DNA from: Bacillota bacterium
Lineage (GTDB): Bacteria > Bacillota > Clostridia > Christensenellales > Aristaeellaceae
NCBI GenBank assembly: GCA_023416655.1
Contig: JAEZHK010000101.1
Location: 1 to 36,410, forward strand
Direction of reading: 5' to 3'
DNA length: 36,410 bases
Positions 1 to 9,392 of this stretch are shown one piece after another. Numbering within the stretch: position 1 is the stretch's first letter; each line of letters begins with the position of its first letter. The translations under genes were made by a program, and so were the position numbers. The notes under the pieces are model-generated. The model worked only from the letters and a program-made list of their open reading frames with translations, was not told the origin of the DNA and made no database searches.

Positions 1-127
1 CGGGCTTCCTTTTTTAAATGTTGGCCCGGGGGGGGGCATACGCCCGGCCGCGGCGATCCTGCGTTTTGGGCGGAACGGTGAATCGGCTTTCCGCATTCAA
101 TGACGTGAATTTCCAAAGGAGGCGGCC
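1..127. other. Left-edge intergenic region before modB
   Basis: No gene is visible here. The first 15 bases (a CGGGC followed by a T-rich run) look like the 3' half of a Rho-independent terminator whose other arm lies outside the window, so an upstream plus-strand gene probably ends just before base 1. A G-run follows at about 28-36. I see no molybdenum-cofactor riboswitch and no convincing -35/-10 pair. The stretch ends in a strong ribosome binding site (AAAGGAGG) for modB. A modA gene, normally next to modB, would have to lie to the left. Confidence 0.45.
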
Positions 128-790
128 ATGAACTGGTTTCCACTCTGGAACTCCCTGCGCATCGCCGCCATCTCGACGGTGATCACGTTTTTTATCGGCA
201 TCTTCGCGGCGCAGCGCATCACCGCCGCGCCAAGGTGGCTGAAGGGCGCGCTGGACACGGTTTTGACGCTGCCGCTGGTGCTGCCGCCCACCGTCATCGG
301 CTTTTTCATCCTGGTGCTGCTAGGGCCCAAGGGGCCTGTCGGTTCGCTGGTCAAGGCATGGTTTGACTGGACGATCACCATGCGCTGGCAGGCGGCGGTC
401 ATCGCGGTGTCCATCGTCACCTTCCCGCTGATGTACCGGACGGCCCGAGGCGCGTTCGATGCGTTCGACGAGCGGCTGATCCAGGCGGGTCGCACGCTGG
501 GGCTGACGGACGCGTTCCTGTTCTGGCGCGTCAAGCTGCCGGGCTGCAGGGATGGCATCCTGGCGGGCATGGTGCTGACGTTTGCGCGAGGGTTGGGCGA
601 GTACGGCGCGACCAGCATGGTGGCGGGCTACATCGCGAACCGCACCGCCACCATCTCCACCTCGGTGGCCTACTTCTGGCAGATCGGCCAGGACGCTGAG
701 GCCTATCGATGGGTGGGCGTGAACCTCGTCATATCGTTTCTGGTGATGATGTCGGTGAACCTGCTCGAAAGGCGCAGGGCGGCGAAATAA
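128..790 (+). CDS. modB: Molybdate ABC transporter permease ModB
   Basis: A 220-residue inner-membrane permease of the ModB family, the channel half of the high-affinity molybdate importer. The protein has about five hydrophobic helices. The conserved cytoplasmic loop that docks the ATPase reads AGRTLGLTDAFLFWRVKLPG and is followed by ARGLGEYGATSMVAGY, the classic ModB/CysT signature. Length matches the family (about 220-230). The ATG has an AAAGGAGG ribosome binding site about 6 bases upstream. The ATPase gene follows 19 bases downstream and is surely co-transcribed. No binding-protein gene (modA) is in view, so it is probably left of the window. Tungstate or sulfate specificity cannot be excluded, but the ModB-type loop favours molybdate. 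Confidence 0.93.
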   Translation: MNWFPLWNSLRIAAISTVITFFIGIFAAQRITAAPRWLKGALDTVLTLPLVLPPTVIGFFILVLLGPKGPVGSLVKAWFDWTITMRWQAAVIAVSIVTFPLMYRTARGAFDAFDERLIQAGRTLGLTDAFLFWRVKLPGCRDGILAGMVLTFARGLGEYGATSMVAGYIANRTATISTSVAYFWQIGQDAEAYRWVGVNLVISFLVMMSVNLLERRRAAK

Positions 791-809
791 CAAAATCGGG
801 GGTGCCTGT

Positions 810-1850
810 TTGGCGCTTGTTGCAGACATCCGAAAAAAATACCGGGGCTTTAGCCTGGACGTACAGTTCGAGGCGGAAGGTCGGCATGCGCTGATGGGCG
901 CTTCCGGCAGCGGCAAGAGCCTGACGCTGATGGCCATCGCGGGCGTGATGACGCCGGACGAGGGCCGCATCGCGCTGGACGGAACGGTACTCTACGATTC
1001 AAAGTTGGGCGTCTGCCTCCCGCCGCAGGCGCGGGAGGTTGGGCTGATGTTCCAGCATTACGCGCTGTTTCCCACGATGACCGCGGCGGAGAACATCGCC
1101 TGCGGCCTGCGGGCGAAAAAGCCGCCGGACGCAAAGGAGCGTGTCCGTGCGCTGGTCGAAAAGCTGCACCTCGAGGGGGTGGAGGGGCTTTATCCCTCAC
1201 AGCTGTCGGGCGGGCAGCAGCAGCGGGTGGCGCTGGCCAGGATTCTGGCGTCTCAGCCGAAGCTGATCCTATTGGACGAGCCGTTTTCCGCGCTGGACAG
1301 CCATCTGAGGTGGCAGATGGAGCGGGAGGTGGCCGAAGCGCTGGAGGGGTTTGACGGCATCTCGCTGATGGTGACCCACGATTATTCCGAGGCCTTCCAC
1401 CTGTGTGAAAATGTGTCGGTGCTGGACGGCGGCGCGGTCCGCGCTTCCGGGGGGAAGCGGGCGCTGTACAATAACCCCGGGACTTTGGCGGCGGCCAGGA
1501 TGATCGGCTGCCGGAACATCGCCCGCGCCGAAAAGACCGGGCCGCACCGGATGCGGACGGCAGAGTGGGGGATCGAGCTGACGACGACGAACCCGGTGCC
1601 GGACGCTGTCCGGTACGTGGGCGTTCGCGCCGATGCGATCCGGGAGGCGGGGGATCTGGCGTCCGAAAACCGCTTTTCATGGCGCGCGCTGGGCCGGACC
1701 GAGGCCCCGGACGGCTGCGCGATGGAAGTGACGCTGGGCGGCGAAGCGCTCCGGTGGGAGCGAATCGGGGAGTCCGGTCGGCATCCGGCGGGGCTGGATG
1801 AAGGATTTCTGATGATCCCGCCGGAATGCGTGCTCCCGTTGACCGACTGA
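810..1850 (+). CDS. modC: Molybdate ABC transporter ATP-binding protein ModC
   Basis: A 346-residue ATPase that drives ModB. The ABC domain (about residues 1-230) shows Walker A GASGSGKS, Q-loop FQHYALFP, signature LSGGQQQR, Walker B LILLDEPFSALD and the switch histidine in MVTHD. The last roughly 110 residues form a weakly conserved C-terminal extension where ModC proteins carry a TOBE/MOP-type molybdate-sensing domain. The start is a TTG preceded by a GGGGG-type ribosome binding site. No better in-frame ATG precedes the conserved domain. It lies 19 bases after modB, and the unit ends at the hairpin at 1917-1945. A general oxyanion (sulfate/tungstate) role is the alternative. Confidence 0.9.
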   Translation: MALVADIRKKYRGFSLDVQFEAEGRHALMGASGSGKSLTLMAIAGVMTPDEGRIALDGTVLYDSKLGVCLPPQAREVGLMFQHYALFPTMTAAENIACGLRAKKPPDAKERVRALVEKLHLEGVEGLYPSQLSGGQQQRVALARILASQPKLILLDEPFSALDSHLRWQMEREVAEALEGFDGISLMVTHDYSEAFHLCENVSVLDGGAVRASGGKRALYNNPGTLAAARMIGCRNIARAEKTGPHRMRTAEWGIELTTTNPVPDAVRYVGVRADAIREAGDLASENRFSWRALGRTEAPDGCAMEVTLGGEALRWERIGESGRHPAGLDEGFLMIPPECVLPLTD

Positions 1851-1916
1851 GCCATCCGGCATTGGTTGATCCTGTTCACGCACCTGTCTGCCTTTCACGT
1901 TGAAAACCATGAGATC

Positions 1917-1946
1917 AGCGCCCGGGCCAATGCGCCGGGCGTTTTC
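1917..1946 (+). terminator. Rho-independent terminator after modBC
   Basis: The arms CGCCCGG (1919-1925) and CCGGGCG (1935-1941) pair perfectly around a 9-base loop. Flanking G-T and A-T pairs extend the stem, and TTTTC follows at once. It sits 67 bases after the modC stop. Confidence 0.8.
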
Positions 1947-2040
1947 ATTTGTTTCCTATGAACGTTTGGTAATCGGATGATTGCGCCTGACTCGTCGTGT
2001 TAATTCGCGCGCCGAGCCGCAGATTCTTCTTCCGCCCCGC

Positions 2041-2069
2041 TTCCGAAACACCAAGAAATATTGTATACT
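2041..2069 (+). promoter_or_regulatory. Candidate promoter of the Cache-GGDEF gene
   Basis: A good -10 (TATACT, 2064-2069) lies 17 bases after a poor -35 (TTCCGA, 2041-2046). It is about 65 bases before the chosen start codon and would lie inside a longer reading frame, which argues against starting translation further upstream. Confidence 0.4.
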
Positions 2070-2133
2070 AAAAAATGACAGACCCTCGCCGACGGCTGTG
2101 CCGGGCTGTCGGATGGCGCAGGAGGACCGGGCC

Positions 2134-3564
2134 TTGAAAAAACACGTTTTACTGATCACAAACCTCATCATTATGTTCTTTATTGTGGCTGGATTTACGG
2201 CAGTCGTTTACAACAATACGCTCACATACCAGGACCTTGCTGAAAGGCACCTGGAAAATATCGTGAGCCTCGCGGATATGGATATCTCCAAGTACATTGA
2301 GAATACGATGGACAAGCCCGTCATGGTCTCCAAGACCATGGCCAACGACGCATTCCTCAAGAAATGGCTCTCGCACGAACCGGAGAACACGCAAAACAAG
2401 GAATACCTGGATCAGCTCTTCAGCTATCTGAAAACCTACCAGACAAAATATGACTATACGACGGTTTTCTGCATCTCCGACAAGACGGGCAACTACTACT
2501 ATCAGGACGGACTGAATAAAACGGTCTCCCCAAACGACCAGCACGATGTCTGGTACTATAACTTTGTGAATCAGGGTCATGAGTACGATCTGCAGGTTGA
2601 CACCAATGAGAAAAACCGGAATACCATCTCCATCTTCGTCAACTTCCGGGTGGCTGATGACGGCGGAAATCTGCTGGGCGTGATCGGCGTGGGCTTCGAG
2701 GTGGCTTCGATCGAGGATGTGATCAAGCTATACGAAGACGCCTACGATCTGGCGGTATTCATCATCAACGTGCGCGGCGCCGAGAACTCCTTTAAAGAAA
2801 GCACGAACGTCTTTGTCGAAAGGGCGGAACTGGCGGAGCGAACCGGAATCGAGGACGAAATCGACCTGAACATGTCGGGCGAATCCAATCTGCAATGGTT
2901 TACCTCCGGTGGCGCACGCAAGTGCCTGATCACAAAATATGACGATACGCTGGGCTGGCATCTCATATTTGAAAAAGATACGGACTCGATTACCCGATCG
3001 TTCCAGCAGAGCATCAAGGGCAACATCGTCTTCATGCTGATTTCGCTGATGGCCTGCATTTTTGCCACGACCTGCGTAGTTTTGGTCTATAACCAACGGT
3101 TGATCGTCGCGGAGAATACGGATGAACTGACGGGACTTGCAAACAGAAAACTGTTCATCAAGCAGTACCCGAAGCTGCTTGCCAGAAGCCGCGGGCGAAA
3201 GAGAACGATGTTCATGTTTGACATCGACCACTTCAAGGAAATCAATGATACCCACGGACACATGTTCGGAAATGACGTGCTTACAACGGTCGGCAGAATC
3301 CTTCGAAGCGTTATTGACGGAAAAGGGATGGCGGCCCGCTGGGGCGGGGATGAATTCCTGGGCGTTTTGAAGGTCGGGCCGGAAGAAGCCGAGCAGATCC
3401 TGTCTGGATTCATGCAGTTGCTCAGAGAAGAGGATTCGGTTACGGTCAGCATGGGGCTTGCGGAGATCAAAGGGAAGACCACGACGGATCAGATGATCAA
3501 AATGGTTGACGAGGCGCTGTACAGCTCCAAAAAAACCGGGCGCAACCAGATAACAAAAATCTGA
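2134..3564 (+). CDS. Membrane-bound Cache-domain diguanylate cyclase
   Basis: Predicted to make c-di-GMP from two GTP at the membrane in response to an external ligand. From the TTG at 2134 the protein has 476 residues: a basic N-terminus, a first membrane helix (about 6-26), an extracytoplasmic dCache-like sensor of about 260 residues, a second helix (about 293-317) and a GGDEF domain. The cyclase domain has TDELTGLANR, DIDHFKEINDTHGH and an intact GGDEF at 404-408. The RxxD inhibitory site expected five residues before GGDEF is missing, so product inhibition is probably weak. The TTG is chosen because GGAGG (2121-2125) sits 8 bases before it. An ATG at 2113 lies upstream of that site, and the frame remains open to 1981. 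It is followed by another GGDEF protein in the same direction. Confidence 0.87.
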   Translation: MKKHVLLITNLIIMFFIVAGFTAVVYNNTLTYQDLAERHLENIVSLADMDISKYIENTMDKPVMVSKTMANDAFLKKWLSHEPENTQNKEYLDQLFSYLKTYQTKYDYTTVFCISDKTGNYYYQDGLNKTVSPNDQHDVWYYNFVNQGHEYDLQVDTNEKNRNTISIFVNFRVADDGGNLLGVIGVGFEVASIEDVIKLYEDAYDLAVFIINVRGAENSFKESTNVFVERAELAERTGIEDEIDLNMSGESNLQWFTSGGARKCLITKYDDTLGWHLIFEKDTDSITRSFQQSIKGNIVFMLISLMACIFATTCVVLVYNQRLIVAENTDELTGLANRKLFIKQYPKLLARSRGRKRTMFMFDIDHFKEINDTHGHMFGNDVLTTVGRILRSVIDGKGMAARWGGDEFLGVLKVGPEEAEQILSGFMQLLREEDSVTVSMGLAEIKGKTTTDQMIKMVDEALYSSKKTGRNQITKI

Positions 3565-3837
3565 TCCGGACAGCGTGTGAAGTGCGTGGGTCTGCCCATT
3601 CACAACATGCGGAAAATCTTGCCGCGGCGCGTATTCGCTTCTGCGATGATTCACCCGCTATTGCGGAAAATGGCAGATTATGCTAAGATGGTTTACAATA
3701 GTACGGCATCCGCCGCTCGCATTTTCCCCTGAACGCATCCACCGGCACGATGGAAGGAACGGGAGATCGACTGCTGGACGACCGGCGACAGGGTCTGTCG
3801 CTTTCATGCAAAGGCGCAAGAGGGTTGAGGATAGAAT

Positions 3838-6033
3838 ATGAACGGCGACCAGAAGTACGAAATCGCGATGCAATACCTCTCGGGCCTTTTGAACGATCCC
3901 AATCCGGCGGAAGTACCGGAAGCGCTGGCTTCTGATCCGCTGTTCCGGCAGCTCGAAGGGGCGGTCCGGACGATCCGGGAGAACCTGCAGGCGCTGAGCC
4001 GGGGCGACCTCAAGCATGATGCCGAGGGCAAGGGCTGCGCCATCGGCTCGCTCAAGGCGCTTCAGAGCGTCCTGCGCCATCTAGTCTGGCAAAGCCGTGA
4101 GATCGCCGCTGGCGATTTCGAACAGAGGGTCGAATTCCTGGGCGAGTTTTCCGAGGCGTTCAACGAAATGGCGGGGGCGCTGGGCGAGCGCAATGAGATG
4201 CTCAGGCGTTCTGAAGCCAAGTATAGGATGTTGTTTGAAAACGCGGCGGAGTCCATCGCGGTCGTCTCGGACGGTCACGTGGTGTTGGCCAACCCCATCT
4301 TTGAAAAAATGACCGGCGCCGCAGGCGCGTCGCTGGCGGGGAAGCAGTTTCTGGACCTGTTTATCCGGCAGGACCGGGAGGTGGCCGAAAGCCTTTGCGA
4401 GGCGCTGCTTGACGGCATACCGCAGGAAAACCAGGTGACCCTCCGGGTGCAGGCCACCGAGGGGATCGTGTGGTTCGAAGCCAAGGGCGTGCCGGTCGAC
4501 TGGTACGGCCAGAAGGCGCTGATCTTCTTCCTGGTGGACGTGACCAAGCGCAAGCGGGCGGAGAGCGCTCTCTACGTCAGCGAGGAGAAGTACCGGCTGA
4601 TGGCCGAGCACGCGCAGGATGTCATCTGGGTATTGGACCTGACAAGCGGCTGCTTCACCTACATGAGCCCTTCGGTCTACTCGCTGCGCTGCATCACCGC
4701 CGAAGAGGCGCTGCGCGAGTACATCGCCGACTCGATGCCCGAGGACTCCTACAGCCGGTTCAGCGCCTACCTGAACGAACGGATCAAGGAATTCGAGAGC
4801 GACGCCGCCAGCGTCAAAAACGACGTGATCGAGATCGAGCAGCACCGAAGAGACGGGTCCATCGTCTCCACGGAAGTATCCATCAAGCTTCGGCTCAACG
4901 TCTACGGCGGGATCGAGGCGGTGGGCATCAGCCGGGACATCACCAAGCGCAAGTCGTCCGAGCGCCAGATCCTCTACCTCAACCAGCATGACCCGCTGAC
5001 GGACCTTCATAACCGCAGGTTCTATAACGAGCAGCTGGAGCTTTTGAACACCCGGGAGGATATGCCGCTTTCGATGGTGCTGGTCGACGTCAACGGCATG
5101 AAGCTGATGAACGACGCCTTCGGCCACATGGTGGGCGACCAGCTGCTGGTCAGCTTCGCGCAGGTGCTGCGTACCAGCCTTCGCACCTCCGACATCGCCG
5201 CGCGCATCGGCGGGGACGAATTCGTGCTGCTGCTGCCCCACACGAGCTTCGAGGCGGCTGAGCGCATCGTTACGCGCATCAAGGCGGCGATCGCGACGAA
5301 ATCCGTGCAGGAGGTCACGATTTCGGCTTCCTTCGGCATCGCGACGAAGCTCCTGGTCGAGGAAGACATCGCGGACGTCTACCGCGTGGCGGAAGACAAC
5401 ATGTACCGCGAGAAGCTGCTCGCAAGCCGCCAACTGAAGGCGGACCTGCTGCGCCAGATTCTGGCAAACCTTTACAAGAAGAGCGAAGTGGAGCACAGGC
5501 ATTCCGAAACGGTCAGCCGGCTCTGCATGGCCATAGGCCGCGAGATGCGCATGGACTACGAAGAAGTTGAAAAGCTGGGCGCGGTGGGCCTGTACCACGA
5601 CATCGGCAAGGTGGCGCTGGACGAGGGACTGATCAACAAGCCCGGCGAGTTGGAACCCGAGGAGATGTCTGAACTCAGCAGGCATCCCGAGATCAGCTAT
5701 CAGATCCTGCGCTCCTTCTCCGGCATGGGCGAGATCGCGGAGTCCGTCCTGGTGCACCACCGGCGCGTCGACGGCGCGGGCTACCCGGACATGAGCGCCG
5801 CGGAACTGCCGCTCCAGGCGAAGATCCTGAGCGTCGCGGAAGCCTACGACATGATGACCGGCCCGTATCCGTTCCGCCCGGCACTTTCCGAAGCGCAGGC
5901 CATCGAGGAGCTCCAGGCCAACGCGGACAGCCAGTTTGACGGCGAGATCGTGCGCGTGTTCATCGATCGCGTACTCCAGGGCAACGCGGAGACCCGCCTG
6001 TCGCCCCGCGCGAGCCGCGAGGGCGTTTCCTGA
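3838..6033 (+). CDS. PAS-PAS-GGDEF-HD-GYP c-di-GMP turnover protein
   Basis: A 731-residue cytoplasmic protein with no membrane helix. Residues about 40-120 resemble tandem HAMP helices. Two PAS domains (about 125-240 and 250-370) each end in a DVTKRKR/DITKRK-type linker. A GGDEF domain follows with HDPLTDLHNRR, DVNGMKLMNDAFGH, an RTSD inhibitory site (449-452) and GGDEF (458-462). The C-terminal HD-GYP phosphodiesterase has HDIGK (HD 587-588), H616, HH 640-641 and DGAGYP (645-650). The usual aspartate of the VADxYD motif, a metal ligand in the family, is Glu668 (VAEAYD). The GGDEF half could be a cyclase or a GTP-sensing regulator. Product inhibition is likely because the I-site is intact. 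GGTTGAGGAT before the ATG is a weak ribosome binding site. A TACAAT at 3694-3699 may be its -10. Terminated at 6052-6088. Confidence 0.88.
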   Translation: MNGDQKYEIAMQYLSGLLNDPNPAEVPEALASDPLFRQLEGAVRTIRENLQALSRGDLKHDAEGKGCAIGSLKALQSVLRHLVWQSREIAAGDFEQRVEFLGEFSEAFNEMAGALGERNEMLRRSEAKYRMLFENAAESIAVVSDGHVVLANPIFEKMTGAAGASLAGKQFLDLFIRQDREVAESLCEALLDGIPQENQVTLRVQATEGIVWFEAKGVPVDWYGQKALIFFLVDVTKRKRAESALYVSEEKYRLMAEHAQDVIWVLDLTSGCFTYMSPSVYSLRCITAEEALREYIADSMPEDSYSRFSAYLNERIKEFESDAASVKNDVIEIEQHRRDGSIVSTEVSIKLRLNVYGGIEAVGISRDITKRKSSERQILYLNQHDPLTDLHNRRFYNEQLELLNTREDMPLSMVLVDVNGMKLMNDAFGHMVGDQLLVSFAQVLRTSLRTSDIAARIGGDEFVLLLPHTSFEAAERIVTRIKAAIATKSVQEVTISASFGIATKLLVEEDIADVYRVAEDNMYREKLLASRQLKADLLRQILANLYKKSEVEHRHSETVSRLCMAIGREMRMDYEEVEKLGAVGLYHDIGKVALDEGLINKPGELEPEEMSELSRHPEISYQILRSFSGMGEIAESVLVHHRRVDGAGYPDMSAAELPLQAKILSVAEAYDMMTGPYPFRPALSEAQAIEELQANADSQFDGEIVRVFIDRVLQGNAETRLSPRASREGVS

Positions 6034-6051
6034 CAATCCTTTGGATAGAAT

Positions 6052-6090
6052 AAGGCCCGGCCGCGAATTGCGTTCGCTGCCGGGCCTTTC
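6052..6090. terminator. Bidirectional terminator between convergent genes
   Basis: AAGGCCCGGC (6052-6061) pairs with GCCGGGCCTT (6079-6088). After a single C/T mismatch, GCGAA (6063-6067) pairs with TTCGC (6073-6077), leaving a 5-base loop. A T-rich run follows on the plus side, and on the minus strand the sequence after the stem is also T-rich (TTATTCTATC). It serves the HD-GYP gene and the convergent mrp gene. Confidence 0.88.
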
Positions 6091-6100
6091 TTATGGGATT

Positions 6101-6943
6101 CTATTCCTGCGCCTGCCGCTCCGGCAGCGCATGCAACATCTGTGACACACCGTCCAGCCAGTCGCCCTCGTAAAGCTCGATCATGCCCTTGTCCACCGCG
6201 CCGGTCAGTTTGGGGTTGATTGGGATCTGCGCTGCGGACGCCACGCCGTGCTTCGCCGCTTCCTCCTGAAGGCGGCTTTCGCCGAAGGGGGAGAAGCGCT
6301 TGCCACAGTCCGGGCATTCGACGTAGGCCATGTTCTCGACCAGCGCCAGCACGGGGATATTCATCATGCCCGCCATCCGGATGGCCTTTTCCACCACCAT
6401 CTGGACCAGGTCCTGCGGCGTGGTGACGATGACCACGCCGTCGAGAGGCAGCGATTGGAACACCGTCAGTGGCACGTCGCCGGTCCCCGGCGGCATGTCG
6501 ATGAACAGGATGTCCAGGTCGCCCCAGACCACGTCGGTCCAGAACTGCTTGACCGTGCCCGCGATGACCGGGCCGCGCCAGACCACGGGGTCGCTCTCGT
6601 CATCGATGAGCAGGTTCAGGCTCATGGTGCGGATGCCGGTCCTGGTGAACACCGGGAAGATACCCAGATCACTTCCGGTGGCCTTCTCCGTGAGGCCGAA
6701 GGCCTTGGGGACCGACGGGCCGGTGATGTCGGCGTCCAGAATGCCGACCTTCAGGTTCTGCCGCCGCGCGTTGACCGCCAGCAGCGCCGTCACCAGTGAT
6801 TTCCCGACGCCGCCCTTGCCGCTGACGACGCCAATGACGCGTTTGACGTGGCTGGCGGCGTTGCCCGGTTCCTGGAAGATGGCGGTCCGCTCGCCGCAGG
6901 CGGCGGAGCAGGTGGAACAATCGTGGGTGCAGGATTCGCTCAT
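6101..6943 (-). CDS. mrp: Mrp/ApbC-family iron-sulfur carrier P-loop ATPase
   Basis: A 280-residue cytosolic P-loop NTPase of the Mrp/ApbC/Nbp35 family, which carries and delivers Fe-S clusters to apo-proteins. The N-terminus has a CX3CX2CX3C cluster motif (C5, C9, C12, C16). The deviant Walker A is SGKGGVGKS (41-49), then DADITGPSVPKAFG, DMPPGTGDVPLTVFQ and, late in the protein, CPDC, the bridging CxxC pair known from this family. The start ATG has GGGAGG 7 bases upstream. The neighbours on both sides are unrelated: a convergent HD-GYP gene and the end of the opp operon, 76 bases before it. The molybdenum/2Fe-2S hydroxylase elsewhere in the window is one conceivable client, but that is inference. 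Confidence 0.92.
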   Translation of the reverse strand: MSESCTHDCSTCSAACGERTAIFQEPGNAASHVKRVIGVVSGKGGVGKSLVTALLAVNARRQNLKVGILDADITGPSVPKAFGLTEKATGSDLGIFPVFTRTGIRTMSLNLLIDDESDPVVWRGPVIAGTVKQFWTDVVWGDLDILFIDMPPGTGDVPLTVFQSLPLDGVVIVTTPQDLVQMVVEKAIRMAGMMNIPVLALVENMAYVECPDCGKRFSPFGESRLQEEAAKHGVASAAQIPINPKLTGAVDKGMIELYEGDWLDGVSQMLHALPERQAQE

Positions 6944-7019
6944 ATTCTATCCTCCCAGAAGTCGTTGTCGCGCTCACCGATTGGGGTACAGTATGCCCGA
7001 AACCGCCCGTCTATGTGCT

Positions 7020-7268
7020 CTACCGAAACCAGACGAACTGGCAGAACAGCACCAGCCCCACCACGGCCAGGCTCAGAACCCCAGCCACCGTCAGCCCCGC
7101 CAGCGTGGCGCTGACCATGACGCTACGCGCCTCCGCGCGGGTCATCGGTGGGATTTGCGGGCGTTTCGCGCCGCCATTTTCCGCTGGAACGCTCTGGGCG
7201 TTCAGCAGGTCCATGTCGGCGATCACGCGCCCGTCGTCGTCCGGGCGGACGCGATCAGGGCGACGCAT
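7020..7268 (-). CDS. Small single-pass membrane protein downstream of oppF
   Basis: An 82-residue protein (64 residues if the ATG at 7214 is used). It has a charged, proline-rich N-terminal part and one strongly hydrophobic helix close to the C-terminus, ending in a short aromatic/basic tail, so it looks like a tail-anchored or signal-anchor protein. The first ATG lies inside the last codons of oppF (14-base overlap), suggesting translational coupling. Neither ATG has an obvious ribosome binding site. I do not recognise a family. Its position as last cistron of the opp operon suggests a link to the transporter, but this is guilt by association, and a chance reading frame is possible. Confidence 0.5.
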   Translation of the reverse strand: MRRPDRVRPDDDGRVIADMDLLNAQSVPAENGGAKRPQIPPMTRAEARSVMVSATLAGLTVAGVLSLAVVGLVLFCQFVWFR

Positions 7269-8228
7269 GGCCGTACAGGTGGCAGGCCACCATGTGGCCG
7301 CCGATGTCGAGGGGTTTCGGGTCCTCTTTCTTGCAGATCTCCATGCAGTTCGGGCAGCGGGTGTGGAACTTGCAGCCCGAGGGCGGGTTCGAAGGCGAGG
7401 GGATCGAGCCCTTGAGCAGGATCCGCTCCATCTTCACGCTCGGGTCGGGCATCGGGATCGCGGAAAAGAGCGCGCGGGTGTAGGGGTGCAGCGGGTTTTT
7501 GAACAGTTCCCGCTTCGGCGCGTATTCCACCATCGTGCCAAGGTACATGACGCCCACCGCGTCCGAAATGTGCTCCACCACCGACAAGTCGTGGGAGATG
7601 AACAGATACGCCATCCCGAACTGCCTCTGCAGGTCGCTCAAAAGGTTGATGATCTGCGCCTGGATGGACACGTCGAGCGCGCTCACCGGCTCGTCGCAAA
7701 CGATGAAGTCGGGCCTCAGCGCCAGCGCGCGCGCGATGCAGATGCGCTGCCGCTGCCCGCCGGAGAATTCGTGGGGGTAGCGGTCCTTGTGGTAGGGCTG
7801 GAGGCCGCAGGCGCGCATGATCGAGGTGATGTAGTCGTCCAGCTCATTGACGGGCACGATCTTATGCTCCCGCACCGCCTCGCCGATGATCTCCGACACC
7901 GGAAGCCGGGGCGAGAGGGAGGAGTAGGGGTCCTGAAAGATGATCTGGATGCGCGGCCTCAGCGTGCGCAACTCGGCGCGTGAGAGGTCGAAGACCTCCT
8001 TGCCGTCAAACATCACGGAGCCGCTGGTCTTGTCGGTCAGCCGCAGGATGGTCTTGCCGACGGTGGTCTTGCCGCAGCCGGATTCGCCCACCAGCCCCAT
8101 CGTCGAGCCGCGCCGGATCGAGAAACTGACGCCGTCCACCGCGCGCACGCAGCCGACCACGCGGCCGAATATGCCGGACTTGACCGGGTAGTGCTTGACG
8201 AGGTTCCTGACCTCCAGGATGTTGTCCG

Positions 8229-8232
<4 letters not shown>
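7255..8232 (-). CDS. oppF: Oligopeptide ABC transporter ATP-binding protein OppF
   Basis: A 325-residue ATPase, the second nucleotide-binding subunit of the peptide importer. It shows Walker A GESGCGKTT, Q-loop FQDPYSSLSPR, signature FSGGQRQR, Walker B FIVCDEPVSALD and ISHDLSVV. The C-terminal oligopeptide-transporter extension has a Cys-rich segment (CKFHTRCPNCMEIC). The start is the ATG at 8232, not one eight codons earlier, because AAAGGAGG lies 9 bases before it. The ATG overlaps the oppD stop as ATGA, showing tight coupling. Length fits OppF/DppF (about 320-330). Confidence 0.92.
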
Positions 8233-9383
<1,151 letters not shown>

Positions 9384-9392
9384 AGCGATCGC

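Noticed and set aside
1..127. Possible molybdenum-cofactor riboswitch before modB
   Set aside because: The stretch is too short and lacks the multi-helix fold.
3565..3837. Possible c-di-GMP riboswitch before the HD-GYP gene
   Set aside because: I looked for the conserved GEMM-type core and found none. Only a short TGTGAA/TTCACA hairpin is present near the end of the preceding gene.
4081..6036. A 651-codon open frame on the minus strand opposite the GGDEF-HD-GYP gene
   Set aside because: Antisense shadow. The plus strand shows a complete set of catalytic motifs, while this frame has no recognisable domain.
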